Positions 8,709-18,048 are shown, counted from the stretch's first letter. The stretch is DNA of 39,851 nt from HK-STAS-PATE-34 sp031973435 (GCA_031973435.1 DALYDA010000004.1:1-39851); one strand, 5' to 3'. Notes: generated from the letters alone by a model not told the origin. Program-made: numbers and translations.

Positions 8709-8714
8709 ATTATA
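8709..8714 (-). promoter_or_regulatory. -10 box overlapping the virB6-like stop codon
   Basis: TATAAT on the minus strand whose TAA is also the stop codon of the VirB6-like gene. It ends 6 bases before the ATG at 8702, matching the leaderless spacing seen across the window. Confidence 0.6.
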
Positions 8715-10575
8715 CAGCCTTTATTAGAGTATCTAAGAATCCAGAGTCTATAAGGAGGATAAGTAGATATATAAGGAAAATAAATATTGGTGCCAAGAAT
8801 GACAGGGAAAGAAGATTGTTGAACCATGCCCCCATTGTAAAATTGCCTCCCATTTGTCCAACCATGGGAACTACTCGTGAAAGAAATGCCAGAGGCGAGA
8901 CTATCATCGCAAGCCATAGTCCGACTATGCGACCGATAAAGGTCCAGGAGATTAGGAAGAACGCCCATGCTGCAGTGAGGTTTAAGATTATTCCAAGTAT
9001 TATCATTAGAGCAACGAGACCCTCATCGACATATTTCTTTTGACCGTAAGAGTTTTCTTTTATTGCTTCTAATGTCTTGCTATCAATTATTTTCTGCAAA
9101 TCCATTCCGTCGACTATTGCTTGAGACAAACTCTTTACCTCAACCCCCGCTTCTATGATAGTGTCCCCTGTCACTCCGGATATGGTTATCTGATTGTAGA
9201 AAACTCTCGCTAGTGTGTTTCCGGCGTCGATAACAACCTTACTGAAAAACAAACTGAAGTTTATAAGAAGTCCGATGATGATCACAGAAACAACAGTTCT
9301 TCGAATATTGTTTCCAAGCTGGAGTATGGTTGCAACTGCTGCGTATACCAAGGCTACGATGAATCCGATGTTGGAAAGGTCACGTATTATTCTCCATCCG
9401 TCAACAACAAAAGTAGAATCTCTGTATATGGAACTAGATATAGACCAAGAGAAAAATGCATCTACCATTGAACCAGCGAAGAACAATATTGCTGATGATG
9501 GAACGTAAACATAGTTATATAGAGCTATAGGAATACAGTCGAGAAGACTAGTGTCGTCACTTTGCCACGAAAAAACCTTAATCCCACAAATAAATGTTCC
9601 AAGGAACCAGTCACTGTCATCCGAAACTGCTGACGCACCATCCGCAGACACTCCTGAAATGACCGGATTACTAGATGGGACAGGGCCATCTCCAGTTGTG
9701 AATTTCAAAATAGTTGGACTTATTCCAAGTTGTGGTTTTGTCACAAGTTCTCCTCCGGGGATATTCTCTTCAATTCTTATTTGTGCGTAGTATGTTGTAT
9801 TTGGATATAGGTTAGATACCGTAACCTCGCTTATCTTTATAGTATCTAGGTCATCTGCCGCAACATCGAACCCATCTGGCTTTACCTGAGCAACAGTAAC
9901 AGAGATAGGAAAACTAGCTTCAGATTCATTTATCTCATCAGAGCTACCTCCAAATCTCAACAGGTCAGAATTTTTTATGCTATTTATAAAAGAGGTTGCT
10001 TCAGCAAAACTTCCCAAAAGCCCAGCTTCTATAAATGTTGCCTCTGTTTCTTCATCTTCCATGGTGAAAGCACCCCAACCGGTATAGAAATTGTCGGCAC
10101 CAGAAGCATCTTCGTTTACAGGGAACTGCTCTACGATTTTAGATTTATTTGCTGCAATATCTAGATAAACCCCATGACCCTCTGCATAATCTATGTCTGA
10201 CTTTGACTCAAATGTCGTCCCCCCGTTTCCAAATATTTTAGCCCATCCTCCCATGTCATAGATCTCATTACTGTCAGTTAATTTGGCGCCTGTCACTTCA
10301 TCCTTTAGAGATACTGTAAATGTAAACTTAGCAGTCGTCCCCGTAACAGAAATATTTGAAAAGTCTGTTATAGAAGATGAAGGGAAAACTCTAAATGAGG
10401 CAAGTGTGCTGTCCTCATATACAGGACTTGCCCCTTCTATGTAGATAGATTCTACAAGTTTATCTGCAAGGGCAATTTTTTGATTATGTGATATCGGAAC
10501 GAAAGACAGAAAAACAGCAATTGATGAAATTGCAAAAATTCTAAACAGTTTATTTCTCCGCGCGGTTTTGCGCAT
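8710..10575 (-). CDS. VirB6/TrbL-like T4SS polytopic membrane protein with large N-terminal outer domain
   Basis: 621 residues from the ATG at 10575 (MRKTARRNKLFRIFAISSIA). The frame extends to 10686, but that would overlap the previous gene's terminator. After a signal-like helix (about 9-27) there is a roughly 300-residue extracytoplasmic beta-rich part containing Fn3-like phrases (YPNTTYYAQIRIEE). The C-terminal half has about six membrane helices, with blocks such as DLSNIGFIVALVYAAVATIL and FLISWTFIGRIVGLWLAMIV, typical of VirB6/TrbL channel subunits. A -10 box TATAAT (10586-10591) ends 10 bases before the ATG, just after the upstream gene's terminator, so this gene starts a new transcript. 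It would form the inner-membrane channel used by VirB4. Family assignment is good, the exact subfamily uncertain. Confidence 0.85.
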   Translation of the reverse strand: MRKTARRNKLFRIFAISSIAVFLSFVPISHNQKIALADKLVESIYIEGASPVYEDSTLASFRVFPSSSITDFSNISVTGTTAKFTFTVSLKDEVTGAKLTDSNEIYDMGGWAKIFGNGGTTFESKSDIDYAEGHGVYLDIAANKSKIVEQFPVNEDASGADNFYTGWGAFTMEDEETEATFIEAGLLGSFAEATSFINSIKNSDLLRFGGSSDEINESEASFPISVTVAQVKPDGFDVAADDLDTIKISEVTVSNLYPNTTYYAQIRIEENIPGGELVTKPQLGISPTILKFTTGDGPVPSSNPVISGVSADGASAVSDDSDWFLGTFICGIKVFSWQSDDTSLLDCIPIALYNYVYVPSSAILFFAGSMVDAFFSWSISSSIYRDSTFVVDGWRIIRDLSNIGFIVALVYAAVATILQLGNNIRRTVVSVIIIGLLINFSLFFSKVVIDAGNTLARVFYNQITISGVTGDTIIEAGVEVKSLSQAIVDGMDLQKIIDSKTLEAIKENSYGQKKYVDEGLVALMIILGIILNLTAAWAFFLISWTFIGRIVGLWLAMIVSPLAFLSRVVPMVGQMGGNFTMGAWFNNLLSLSFLAPIFIFLIYLLILLIDSGFLDTLIKAV

Positions 10576-10585
10576 AACTTTTGTA

Positions 10586-10591
10586 ATTATA
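10586..10591 (-). promoter_or_regulatory. -10 box of the virB6-like gene
   Basis: TATAAT on the minus strand, 10 bases before the chosen ATG at 10575 and directly downstream of the terminator at 10639-10668. It decides the internal start against the longer frame. Confidence 0.65.
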
Positions 10592-10638
10592 CCCCAGAGG
10601 TATCTCTTTGTATATAAAATAAACCTTGATTTATCAAC

Positions 10639-10668
10639 AAAAAACTCGCACAATCGTGCGAGTTTTTT
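10639..10668. terminator. Intrinsic terminator after the 993-residue protein gene
   Basis: Perfect 13-base stem (10639-10651 with 10656-10668), GC-rich core ACTCGCAC, loop AATC, with A and T runs on both sides. On the minus strand it follows the stop of the 10667-13648 gene immediately. Confidence 0.9.
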
Positions 10669-13648
10669 AGTATCCGTATTCTTCACTGTTGTAGTAGGCT
10701 TTTATAAAAGGATTTATATGAAGCCTTCTAGTTCTATCATCATCATCTGAAACCTCACCTACCCAATGGAAGAATATCCTCGCTTCCGGTGACAGATAGT
10801 TGGAATAAATATTTTGTCCCTGAGGGAAGAGATAGTTGTCTACTGAGATTGCTACATCTCCTTCTATAGGGTCAAGCAGCTGGTACATTGTCCATGGATT
10901 GTAAGGAGGATTTGGGAATGGGTAGTATATAGAGTAAGGGTTCGCTGTTTCGTCTATTGGCACAAGAAGCTTGTTTTTGTATTGGTATACAAGATATATA
11001 TAATCCTTCGCTTCTTGTTCTGTTGCTCCCAGTCCTTTGTCTATTAGGTACCCGGTTGTACAAAGTGAAGGATTCCCCATAGTTGCATCGCCATAGAAAC
11101 CTGAAGAGTATGCAGAATATGCTGATGTGCTAACATTTACTCCGTCAGGCCAACAGAATCTAATGAGACCAAGGAGAGTATTTTCTTCTATATTGTAGTA
11201 TCCCTCCGCTGCGATGTCTCCCGCTACGGTAACCCCCGGAGAGGTTAGTAAAGATCTTTTTGATGCTATTTTTGATAACTCATTTGTGTTTATAGGATCA
11301 TGACAAGCAAATTTAGAATTCCATCCATTACATAGTAGTGCCTCTTCTTCAATTACAGGCAGGATGTTTTTTGCTGTTTGTATGTCTATATCGATATTGT
11401 CTATTTCTGTTATTGTTGTTTCTATTGTAGATTCAGTTGCGAGGTTTGGGGATGCATACGAGTAGGTAGACTGGAGTCTGTCCATAAGAATCGCATTTTC
11501 CGGATTTTTGCTTTCTATATAAGAAGGTAGCTCCGAATTTATATAATTTAATCTTGCGAGGTTTGCTTGTTGTGCTGCGATAACTTGGTTGTATGCATCT
11601 GAAACTTCTTCATATGTAGGTATCTTTTGTGTTTCTACTCTTGCTACTGGTGCACTTGGTATATTGTGGTGATTTATATCGTATTTTATCTTGTCGAGTT
11701 CCCTTATATATTGGGTGTCCAAAGACTCGATCGCTTGGTTTGCACTCTCTATTTTCTTTGGCGCGATGAGTCCTGTTACTATTCCAGCAAGAGGAATCAT
11801 GGAAAGATAATTTAGTTTAGTTAAGTCAGCATCTAGCGTTTGTGAAATTGTATCTCTCTGTGAAAGATATTCTGTATAAACTCTAGTTTCCCATCCTACA
11901 TCTGGCTCGGGAAGTGTTTTGTCCAATTTTCTAAGCAAAGGAAGAAGTTCTCTTGATACCAGTCCTCTTGCTTGCTTTAATACTTCTATGTATTCTTCTG
12001 TTCTTGCGATGTCTGTTTTACATGGAGGCTCGCTTGTTATTAGGTCTCCATAAGCCCCCTTTGTTCCACCTGTCACACCAAACACTGTTGCTGGTCCTCC
12101 ATAGTCTGCATCGTCTACTCCTGGGTCTGCATATCCTGTAGCTTCGTCTCCATCTTCTAGTTCCGCTATTTCTCCGTCTATTCCTCCAATCAGGTCTTCA
12201 TAACCTATCCCCCCTGTGCCACCAGGTATATCTATACCTGGGTCTTCCGCTCCTCCGTATAGTCCACCCCAAAATCCTGTGTGACCACCAATGTCTGATC
12301 CCGGAATAATACTTCCAGCCTCTAGACATCGAAGTGCAAGATACAAATCTACTGGTGCAAGAGGATCCGTATACCAACTACTGTCATTGTTTGAATCAAA
12401 ATAACTAGTATTTGAGCCGTATCCGCCACTTTGTGTCGTTTCCAGACTTACTGTTTGGAGTGCATCGAGTCCATCATAAACTAGTTTGTTTATAAGAGCG
12501 TCGAACACTGCACCGAGAGATTCGTTCATCTCGTCTGCTAGTTCTAGTTGTCTTACAGAAGATCCTAGGTGGATATTTATCTGGTCAGAGATAACAGACC
12601 CTGGAGTTGTTGTCTCATATCTTGCACAATGATCTATTTCACCAAGGTATGAATACTGATAATCCCATGATGAAGAAATGTCACCAGTATCGTAAACAGG
12701 GTTACCCGCGTTGTTGTAATACAAAATCTCCTTGTCTCCACCGGTGTCGACTGCTTCGACGGTGCTAATTACAGGATTACCATTCTTATCCAATACCTTT
12801 TCATAGCTAGTAAAAGTTCCATCTTTTGTTGTTGTTTTTACTTTATTTACTTGATAATAAGCAACACATTTTTTTACAGAAAGGAATCCTCCGTTTGTTG
12901 TTATTTCCTCTTTTATTGTAGATTGTTCTTTGTCTACTCTTCTGTTTATTTCCTTCGATGCTTCAAAGTTAAATCCAATAGGGTTGTTGTGTGGGTTTTG
13001 TGTTGTTGAGAGCCATCCTTCCCATCCTCCTACAGAAAAATCATCACCGAAATCTTTCCAGTTTTCACCTATGTCCTCTGCTAGAGTAAATACAGCCGTG
13101 TCACGGAAACATGCTCCGTTGTCCAGCGGGTCTTTACAATCATATGTTGTTGCTATTGACTGAGCTATCTCAGGGCCGAAAGGATATTTTTCTGGATTTT
13201 TTAGTTCTGATACGAAACTATATACTTCTTGGTTTCCAATAGATGCAAGAAGAGAATTTTCATGTAAAGCAAAGTATGGATTTCCTTCAAACCCTGAGTT
13301 TATGTAGTTGATTGTGGTTTGGGTTAGTGCAGCAAGAGCAGTTTTTGCTGCAGCATATCCGATGGCATCCCAGCATTTTTCTTTTTTTGACTGCTCTTTT
13401 GTCTTTTCATCTGTGGTTTTTACTCCTCCACTTATTTGGTCAGATGACTCACCTTCAAAAATACTACTCAATAGACTACTTATCTTTTCTCCTGCGCCAG
13501 AGCAACCCATAACTGCTGTTATTACAGACGAGTAACTTCCAGCCTGTGTTTGTGCGTATGTGTATGAGAACGGAAGTGAAAAAGTTGCCAATATAGACAA
13601 GATGGAAATAATGGAAAAAGTTTTCTTTATTTTTATACCGAGTTTCAT
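10667..13648 (-). CDS. Large secreted T4SS-associated protein
   Basis: 993 residues with a signal peptide (about 1-33, ending SYTYAQ). Early Cys-containing blocks (MGCSGAGEK, KCWDAIGYAAAKTALAAL) are followed by WEGWLSTTQNPHNNPIGF, a phrase I associate with large T4SS-linked proteins of Parcubacteria. A Gly/Asp-rich stretch (about 465-540) and a long helical, probably coiled-coil region (about 565-790) follow, then a Cys-containing C-terminal domain. At least a dozen cysteines suggest disulphides outside the membrane. Neighbours are the VirB6-like gene after it and a membrane protein with calcium-type repeats 6 bases before it. A -10 box TATACT (13659-13664) ends 10 bases before the ATG. Possible roles are a pilus-tip, adhesin or channel-cap protein; no enzyme motif is seen. 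Confidence 0.8.
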   Translation of the reverse strand: MKLGIKIKKTFSIISILSILATFSLPFSYTYAQTQAGSYSSVITAVMGCSGAGEKISSLLSSIFEGESSDQISGGVKTTDEKTKEQSKKEKCWDAIGYAAAKTALAALTQTTINYINSGFEGNPYFALHENSLLASIGNQEVYSFVSELKNPEKYPFGPEIAQSIATTYDCKDPLDNGACFRDTAVFTLAEDIGENWKDFGDDFSVGGWEGWLSTTQNPHNNPIGFNFEASKEINRRVDKEQSTIKEEITTNGGFLSVKKCVAYYQVNKVKTTTKDGTFTSYEKVLDKNGNPVISTVEAVDTGGDKEILYYNNAGNPVYDTGDISSSWDYQYSYLGEIDHCARYETTTPGSVISDQINIHLGSSVRQLELADEMNESLGAVFDALINKLVYDGLDALQTVSLETTQSGGYGSNTSYFDSNNDSSWYTDPLAPVDLYLALRCLEAGSIIPGSDIGGHTGFWGGLYGGAEDPGIDIPGGTGGIGYEDLIGGIDGEIAELEDGDEATGYADPGVDDADYGGPATVFGVTGGTKGAYGDLITSEPPCKTDIARTEEYIEVLKQARGLVSRELLPLLRKLDKTLPEPDVGWETRVYTEYLSQRDTISQTLDADLTKLNYLSMIPLAGIVTGLIAPKKIESANQAIESLDTQYIRELDKIKYDINHHNIPSAPVARVETQKIPTYEEVSDAYNQVIAAQQANLARLNYINSELPSYIESKNPENAILMDRLQSTYSYASPNLATESTIETTITEIDNIDIDIQTAKNILPVIEEEALLCNGWNSKFACHDPINTNELSKIASKRSLLTSPGVTVAGDIAAEGYYNIEENTLLGLIRFCWPDGVNVSTSAYSAYSSGFYGDATMGNPSLCTTGYLIDKGLGATEQEAKDYIYLVYQYKNKLLVPIDETANPYSIYYPFPNPPYNPWTMYQLLDPIEGDVAISVDNYLFPQGQNIYSNYLSPEARIFFHWVGEVSDDDDRTRRLHINPFIKAYYNSEEYGY

Positions 13649-13654
13649 AAACGA

Positions 13655-14593
13655 CTAAAGTATACCATTTTTACTAAAATAATCTTCAAAAAATGTGAGA
13701 GATTCTTCAACTATATAACTATAGTTCTTGTATTGCATGAGTCCTGTCACACCAGAAATAGGGTCATCCCAAAAAGCAGATGTTGTTTCGAGAGAAAGTC
13801 CTGTGTTGTATAGAGCGTTTACAAATGCTATATGTTCTTCGACTATGTCACTTGGAACTTGTATTTGAGAAATAGAGACCGCAAAAGATTTGTATGAGTT
13901 TGCTATTCCTTCTATAGATGCTCGAGCGCTGTCTCTTGAATATTCATCTCTAGTTAGTTGGTCAATATAGTTAAATTCTGTTCCAATAGACCCGGACCCA
14001 TTGGAGGTAAGTCTTGCAGAGATGTCATTTTTATATTTTGTTCTAGTTTGTATTGTTGGTGTAACACTAACAACGGATGCAGAATTAAACATGTTTGGCA
14101 GTTCAACCAAAGATATGTTTTCGGCAAATGAAGTTGCTATGTTTGTCATTGCTTCTACTGTAAGTCCTCCAGATTCTTGGAGTGCAACAATTGTGGCAAA
14201 GTACTCTCTTGCAAGTTGGTCAGTCACTGTCTCACTTTCTATTCCAGTTGTCCCAGTTTTCTCTTGCAGTTCTCTCTTTTTTTGGTTTATATAATCTAGA
14301 TCAGATATACCGTCGCTGTCGGAATCAGTGTTCTCTGAACTCGTACCCCAAAGGTACTCTTCCCAGTCAGCCGCACCGTCTCCGTCTGTGTCTTTTCTCG
14401 TTATCTCTCCTACTGTTATACCAGCAAACTGTTTTTTTATGTGTTGTTTCTCTCCTATGTTTTCAAAATGCGATGGAAGTTTGGTGAAAACAAAGATAGA
14501 CAATGCTGTTCCAAGGCAAATGCCAAAATTCGTCAAGAATCTTTCACTAGGAAGGTAAGGTTTTATGTTTTCGATCTGTTCTTTTATCTTCAT
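13655..14593 (-). CDS. Membrane protein with calcium-binding-type DxDGDG repeats
   Basis: 312 residues. One membrane helix near the N-terminus (about 21-41, NFGICLGTALSIFVFTKLP) is followed by two tandem acidic loops, DTDGDGAADWEEYLWGT and DSDSDGISD (about 69-100), of the thrombospondin type 3/dockerin-like calcium-binding kind. A helical domain with no recognised family makes up the rest (about 110-312). It should face the outside, anchored by the helix. It sits between a small exported protein gene and the 993-residue protein gene with only 6-base gaps on each side, so co-expression with the secretion block is likely. Calcium binding is inferred from the motif. Confidence 0.78.
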   Translation of the reverse strand: MKIKEQIENIKPYLPSERFLTNFGICLGTALSIFVFTKLPSHFENIGEKQHIKKQFAGITVGEITRKDTDGDGAADWEEYLWGTSSENTDSDSDGISDLDYINQKKRELQEKTGTTGIESETVTDQLAREYFATIVALQESGGLTVEAMTNIATSFAENISLVELPNMFNSASVVSVTPTIQTRTKYKNDISARLTSNGSGSIGTEFNYIDQLTRDEYSRDSARASIEGIANSYKSFAVSISQIQVPSDIVEEHIAFVNALYNTGLSLETTSAFWDDPISGVTGLMQYKNYSYIVEESLTFFEDYFSKNGIL

Positions 14594-14599
14594 TTTTGT

Positions 14600-14968
14600 C
14601 TATTTAAAACTAGAACTTGATCCATACATGAGTATTGGGAACGTAGGCAAAGGCACTGGTCCGGACGGTGTTGTTATTTGGCAGGTTGAAGGAGACATGA
14701 CTGTATTGTATCTACCAAGTATCCATCCCCCGACCGTAACCGTTCTTTGTGAAGTAGATGTTGATATGTCATATGGTCCTGGAGGAAATATTCCAGCCGG
14801 CTGTATAGTGATAGCACCACCAATAGTTGAGGGACATATTGTGTTTATTATAGGTGCTGCAATAACTCTTCCACCAAAAGACTGTATAGTAAACGCTTCA
14901 GATGTTTTTGTGAAAGAGAACGCTGTGAATATTAATAACCCGAACAAAAAAAGTAGCACATATTTCAT
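14600..14968 (-). CDS. Small exported hypothetical protein
   Basis: 122 residues from the ATG at 14968. A longer frame starts at 15013 but overlaps rsmA and contains the promoter. It has a signal peptide (MKYVLLFLFGLLIFTAFSFT, cleavage near KTSEA), then a Pro/Gly/Ile-rich body with FGGRVIAAPIINTICPSTIG and a second Cys in STCQITTPSGP; the two cysteines could form a disulphide. TGTTATAAT with the box at 14975-14980 lies exactly 6 bases before this ATG, which decides the start. It is the first gene of the second minus-strand secretion series. I recognise no function; small proteins like this are common beside T4SS genes in Parcubacteria. Confidence 0.75.
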   Translation of the reverse strand: MKYVLLFLFGLLIFTAFSFTKTSEAFTIQSFGGRVIAAPIINTICPSTIGGAITIQPAGIFPPGPYDISTSTSQRTVTVGGWILGRYNTVMSPSTCQITTPSGPVPLPTFPILMYGSSSSFK

Positions 14969-14974
14969 GTTTAA

Positions 14975-14980
14975 ATTATA
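14975..14980 (-). promoter_or_regulatory. Extended -10 box of the small exported protein gene
   Basis: TGTTATAAT on the minus strand with 6 bases to the ATG at 14968. It lies in the short gap after the rsmA stop codon, so the secretion genes have their own promoter separate from rsmA. Confidence 0.75.
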
Positions 14981-14996
14981 ACATGTGCCTAGGAAA

Positions 14997-15785
14997 CTAG
15001 ATAAGTTTTTCAAGTACGCTCATCCACTGGTCTATTTTTAGGTCTTCAGCTCTGGCGTTCTTGCCTACACCTATTTCTTCTAGTGCCTCGAGTAATATCT
15101 CTTTTTCTACTAGATCATCTAGATTTCTCTCCATTAGCTTTCTTTTGTGAGCAAATGCTGTTTTTACAAAGGCGGCACATTTGTATTCATGCTCAGTGTT
15201 CTTTATAAAACTCTTTTTGTGTGGCCATATGCAAAGTATCGAAGAGTCCACCGTCGGTGCAGGAGCAAAGGAGCCTCTTTTAACAGTTGATATGATTATT
15301 GAGCTCCCAAAAAGTCCTAACATTACCGATAGGACAGATTGCTTGCCTCCTTTTGCGACTGCTCTTTCTGCAACTTCTTTTTGAACAAGAAGAACTGTTC
15401 TTTGTGGTAAAAGACTATAACTTATAAATGTTCTTACTATTATTCCTGTTAGATAATATGGGATGTTTGCTACAAGCTTATATTTCCCCCTTTTTAGATG
15501 TAATGAGTGCGCAACTTCTATGATGTCACCGTGCACTAACTTTAGTTTTTTTTCTTTTATTTCTTTTGCGAATCTGTCTTTTAGTTTCAAATAAAGGTGA
15601 TCATCTTTTTCAACCGCAGTAACTAGGGCACCTTCTTTTATTAGCCTCTCAGTCAAAACTCCTTCTCCGGGTCCTATTTCCAAAACCACATCCCCTTTTT
15701 CGATACAAGACGCATGAACTATATCCAAAAGTGCTTTCTCTGACCTCAAGAAGTGTTGACCCAAAGATTTTTTTGCTTTTACCAT
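14997..15785 (-). CDS. rsmA: 16S rRNA dimethyladenosine transferase RsmA (KsgA)
   Basis: 262 residues, the normal family length. It uses S-adenosylmethionine to dimethylate two adjacent adenines in the 3'-terminal hairpin of 16S rRNA during small-subunit assembly. Visible motifs: N-terminal KKSLGQHFL, the SAM-binding EIGPGEGVLTERL (about 36-48), the acidic VEKDD (58-62), GDI (86-88), and the catalytic NIPYYLTG (107-114), followed by the usual helical C-terminal domain. It starts 3 bases after the helicase stop, so it belongs to the operon of a 58-residue protein, the helicase and rsmA. Assignment is secure. Confidence 0.96.
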   Translation of the reverse strand: MVKAKKSLGQHFLRSEKALLDIVHASCIEKGDVVLEIGPGEGVLTERLIKEGALVTAVEKDDHLYLKLKDRFAKEIKEKKLKLVHGDIIEVAHSLHLKRGKYKLVANIPYYLTGIIVRTFISYSLLPQRTVLLVQKEVAERAVAKGGKQSVLSVMLGLFGSSIIISTVKRGSFAPAPTVDSSILCIWPHKKSFIKNTEHEYKCAAFVKTAFAHKRKLMERNLDDLVEKEILLEALEEIGVGKNARAEDLKIDQWMSVLEKLI

Positions 15786-15788
15786 AAA

Positions 15789-17729
15789 CTAATCTAGATA
15801 AATAGTAATACCACCTTCTTTCTTGCTAAAGTCATCTCTACCGTTTCCAAGTCTCCATGTTTCTGTTATCAGTGTATCAGGGATATCCGCAAGGAATTCT
15901 GACGGAGCATGGATCTCTCGTGATCCATATATTGTACGAACTGTTGCGTATGTTAGATATAGTTTTTGTTTTGCACGGGTGATCGCTACGTACATAAGTC
16001 TTCTTTCCTCTTCCTTCTCCTCTTTAGATTTTCTTTCTCCGCCTTTTGTATGAGGAAATAAATCATGCTCTAGTCCTGTTACAAATACGTACTCAAACTC
16101 AAGTCCCTTGGATGCATGTACCGTCATGAGTCTTACTCCTGCTCCTCTTGTCATCATTGTGTCTTGGTCACTTGCAAGCATTGCATCATCGAGGAGTCTA
16201 GATAGTCCATCCTCAACCTCGTCATAGGAAAGTGCCACAGTCACAAGTTCTTTTATGTTCTCTAGTCTCTCTTTGTCTTCATCGTTTCCATCAGACAATG
16301 CCCTTTCTAATCCTGACTCAATCACAACATACTTTATTACATCTGACGGTTTGTTCTTTACAGAGACATCATATATCTCATCTAGTAGCACAAAAAACAT
16401 CTCAACCTTTTTCTGCATACTAGCGCTGAGTAAAGATAAGTTTCCGTCCAGGATTTTTTCCAATGTTTTTTCTCCTATTCCGCGGATTGGTTCGTTGATG
16501 ATTCTCTTCAGGTCAGAAAATGAATTTCTGTTTCTCGCATACTTTATATAAGAGAGGATGTCTTTGATCTCTTTTCTTTCAAAAAACTTTGTACCAAGCA
16601 CACTGTATGGTATCTGTGCTTTCAAAAATGCATCCTCTAGAACTCTAGACTGGAAGTTCGCTCTGAAAAGGACCGCTATATCTTCTTCCTTTGTACCATT
16701 TGCGAGGAGCTCATCTATAGTGTCAGTTACAAACTGTGCTTCTTTTACTTCGTCGTAACATTCACAAATCGTGATCTTCTCACCACCAACTTTTGTAGTG
16801 TAGAGTTTTTTGTCTTTCCTCATTTCATTTTTTCGTATTATTTCGTTTGCTGCTTCGAGGATGTTTTTTGTTGAACGATAATTTTCTTCAAGCACAACAA
16901 CCTTTGCTCTAGGATAGTCTCTTTCAAAATTGAGTATATTTTTTATGTTTGCTCCACGCCAACTATAGATATTTTGGTCACTGTCACCAACAACACAAAT
17001 ATTCTCAGCAGGTCCGACGAGGTGTTTCGATATGCGGTATTGAAGTTCGTTGGTGTCTTGGTACTCATCTATATGTACATAGTGGAATCTTTCTTGATAC
17101 ATTTTTCTGACCTCAGGAAAACGATCGAGTATTTCATAACTTTTCAAAAGTAAATCGTCGAAGTCTAGTGCTTGGTTCTTGGACAATAGTTTTTCATAAT
17201 CCCTCCAAACAGAAGCAACTATTTCTCCATAGCCACTTGAGACTCCTGTTTCATAATCAAGCACACTTCTAGCTTCTCCTTTCTCTCTCGATATGATGGA
17301 TAGTATTTTTCTAGGTTCGTATTGTTTTGGATCCAGCCCTCCCATCTTCAATGCCTCTTTTATCATCCTTTGTGAGTCTTGATCGTCTGCAATTGTGAAG
17401 TGCCTAGGTAGTCCTAAAAGGTGTGCATTTTCACGAAGGATAAAAACACCAAGTGAGTGGAAGGTATAAAAATGTGGGTTACCTTTGTGTGACAAAGATG
17501 AAGATAGTAAAAGTTTTTGTGATCTTTCTCTCATCTCTCTTGCTGCCTTGTTCGTAAAAGTGATAGCGAGGATGTTTTCTGGACTGACTCCACTCTCTAC
17601 CAAGTAAGCTATTCTGTGAGTTATAGTCTTTGTTTTCCCTGCCCCTGCTCCTGCCACAATCAAAAGAGGCCCCTCTTTTTGAAGGACGGCCTCTTTCTGT
17701 GCTTCGTTTAATGTAGAAATTATATCCAT
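15789..17729 (-). CDS. UvrD/PcrA-family superfamily 1 DNA helicase
   Basis: 646 residues, somewhat shorter than typical PcrA/UvrD. It is a 3'-5' ATP-driven DNA translocase and helicase for repair and replication restart. Motifs in order: LNEAQKEAVL (Q motif), AGAGAGKT (about 26-33, P-loop), ITFTNKAAREM, HVHIDEYQDTNELQY (Walker B), VGDSDQNIYSWRGAN, ENYRSTKNIL, GVRLMTVHASKGLEFEYVFV and LMYVAITRAKQKLYL. The C-terminal extension past these motifs is short, so the Tudor-like RNA-polymerase-binding tail of PcrA seems to be missing. It follows the 58-residue protein gene by 15 bases and precedes rsmA. UvrD, PcrA and Rep cannot be separated from sequence alone here. Confidence 0.93.
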   Translation of the reverse strand: MDIISTLNEAQKEAVLQKEGPLLIVAGAGAGKTKTITHRIAYLVESGVSPENILAITFTNKAAREMRERSQKLLLSSSLSHKGNPHFYTFHSLGVFILRENAHLLGLPRHFTIADDQDSQRMIKEALKMGGLDPKQYEPRKILSIISREKGEARSVLDYETGVSSGYGEIVASVWRDYEKLLSKNQALDFDDLLLKSYEILDRFPEVRKMYQERFHYVHIDEYQDTNELQYRISKHLVGPAENICVVGDSDQNIYSWRGANIKNILNFERDYPRAKVVVLEENYRSTKNILEAANEIIRKNEMRKDKKLYTTKVGGEKITICECYDEVKEAQFVTDTIDELLANGTKEEDIAVLFRANFQSRVLEDAFLKAQIPYSVLGTKFFERKEIKDILSYIKYARNRNSFSDLKRIINEPIRGIGEKTLEKILDGNLSLLSASMQKKVEMFFVLLDEIYDVSVKNKPSDVIKYVVIESGLERALSDGNDEDKERLENIKELVTVALSYDEVEDGLSRLLDDAMLASDQDTMMTRGAGVRLMTVHASKGLEFEYVFVTGLEHDLFPHTKGGERKSKEEKEEERRLMYVAITRAKQKLYLTYATVRTIYGSREIHAPSEFLADIPDTLITETWRLGNGRDDFSKKEGGITIYLD

Positions 17730-17744
17730 TAACCCTATTCTCTA

Positions 17745-17921
17745 CTATTTTTCCATAGTTTCCAAATTTCCGATCTTCTCTTCTTTTGGGTCATTTGCAG
17801 CCGCTTGGTTTTTTAGTATCTCTCCTGCGCTTCTTGGTTCAAATGTTATCTTCTCCTCGGAAAAGTCTTCAGGTACTTTGTTGTGTGGGTTCAGGTTAAA
17901 AAGTTTATCAAATATAGACAT
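17745..17921 (-). CDS. Small hypothetical protein heading the helicase-rsmA operon
   Basis: 58 residues from the ATG at 17921 (MSIFDKLFNLNPHNKVPEDF). An in-frame extension to 17975 crosses the promoter and is rejected. Soluble, acidic, with no known motif; the sequence FEPRSAGEILKNQAAANDP suggests a short helix with disordered ends. It lies 15 bases before the helicase and on the same transcript. A promoter TTGGCC-17 bases-TATAAT is found at 17947-17975, leaving a leader of about 20 bases, so this transcript is not of the leaderless kind. Function unknown. Confidence 0.6.
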   Translation of the reverse strand: MSIFDKLFNLNPHNKVPEDFSEEKITFEPRSAGEILKNQAAANDPKEEKIGNLETMEK

Positions 17922-17946
17922 ATGTTTTATGTTAGGGATATTTAAA

Positions 17947-17975
17947 ATTATACAATGTTTTCTAGTTTGGGCCAA
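17947..17975 (-). promoter_or_regulatory. Promoter of the small protein-helicase-rsmA operon
   Basis: On the minus strand, -35 TTGGCC (17970-17975), a 17-base spacer and -10 TATAAT (17947-17952). The -10 matches consensus and the spacing is ideal; the -35 is partial. Confidence 0.65.
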
Positions 17976-18019
17976 TTTTTGACAAATCCTTTATTGTCCA
18001 CAATGGTGCATAAATGGTA

Positions 18020-18048
18020 TTGACCGGATGCTGTATTAGTTCTACCAT
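18020..18048 (+). promoter_or_regulatory. Possible promoter of the M23 peptidase gene
   Basis: On the plus strand, TTGACC (18020-18025), a 17-base spacer and TACCAT (18043-18048). It would give a leader of over 150 bases before the peptidase frame. The leader contains a small hairpin around 18087-18102 and a short ATG frame at 18119-18154. No other gene fits between 17976 and 18150. Confidence 0.45.
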
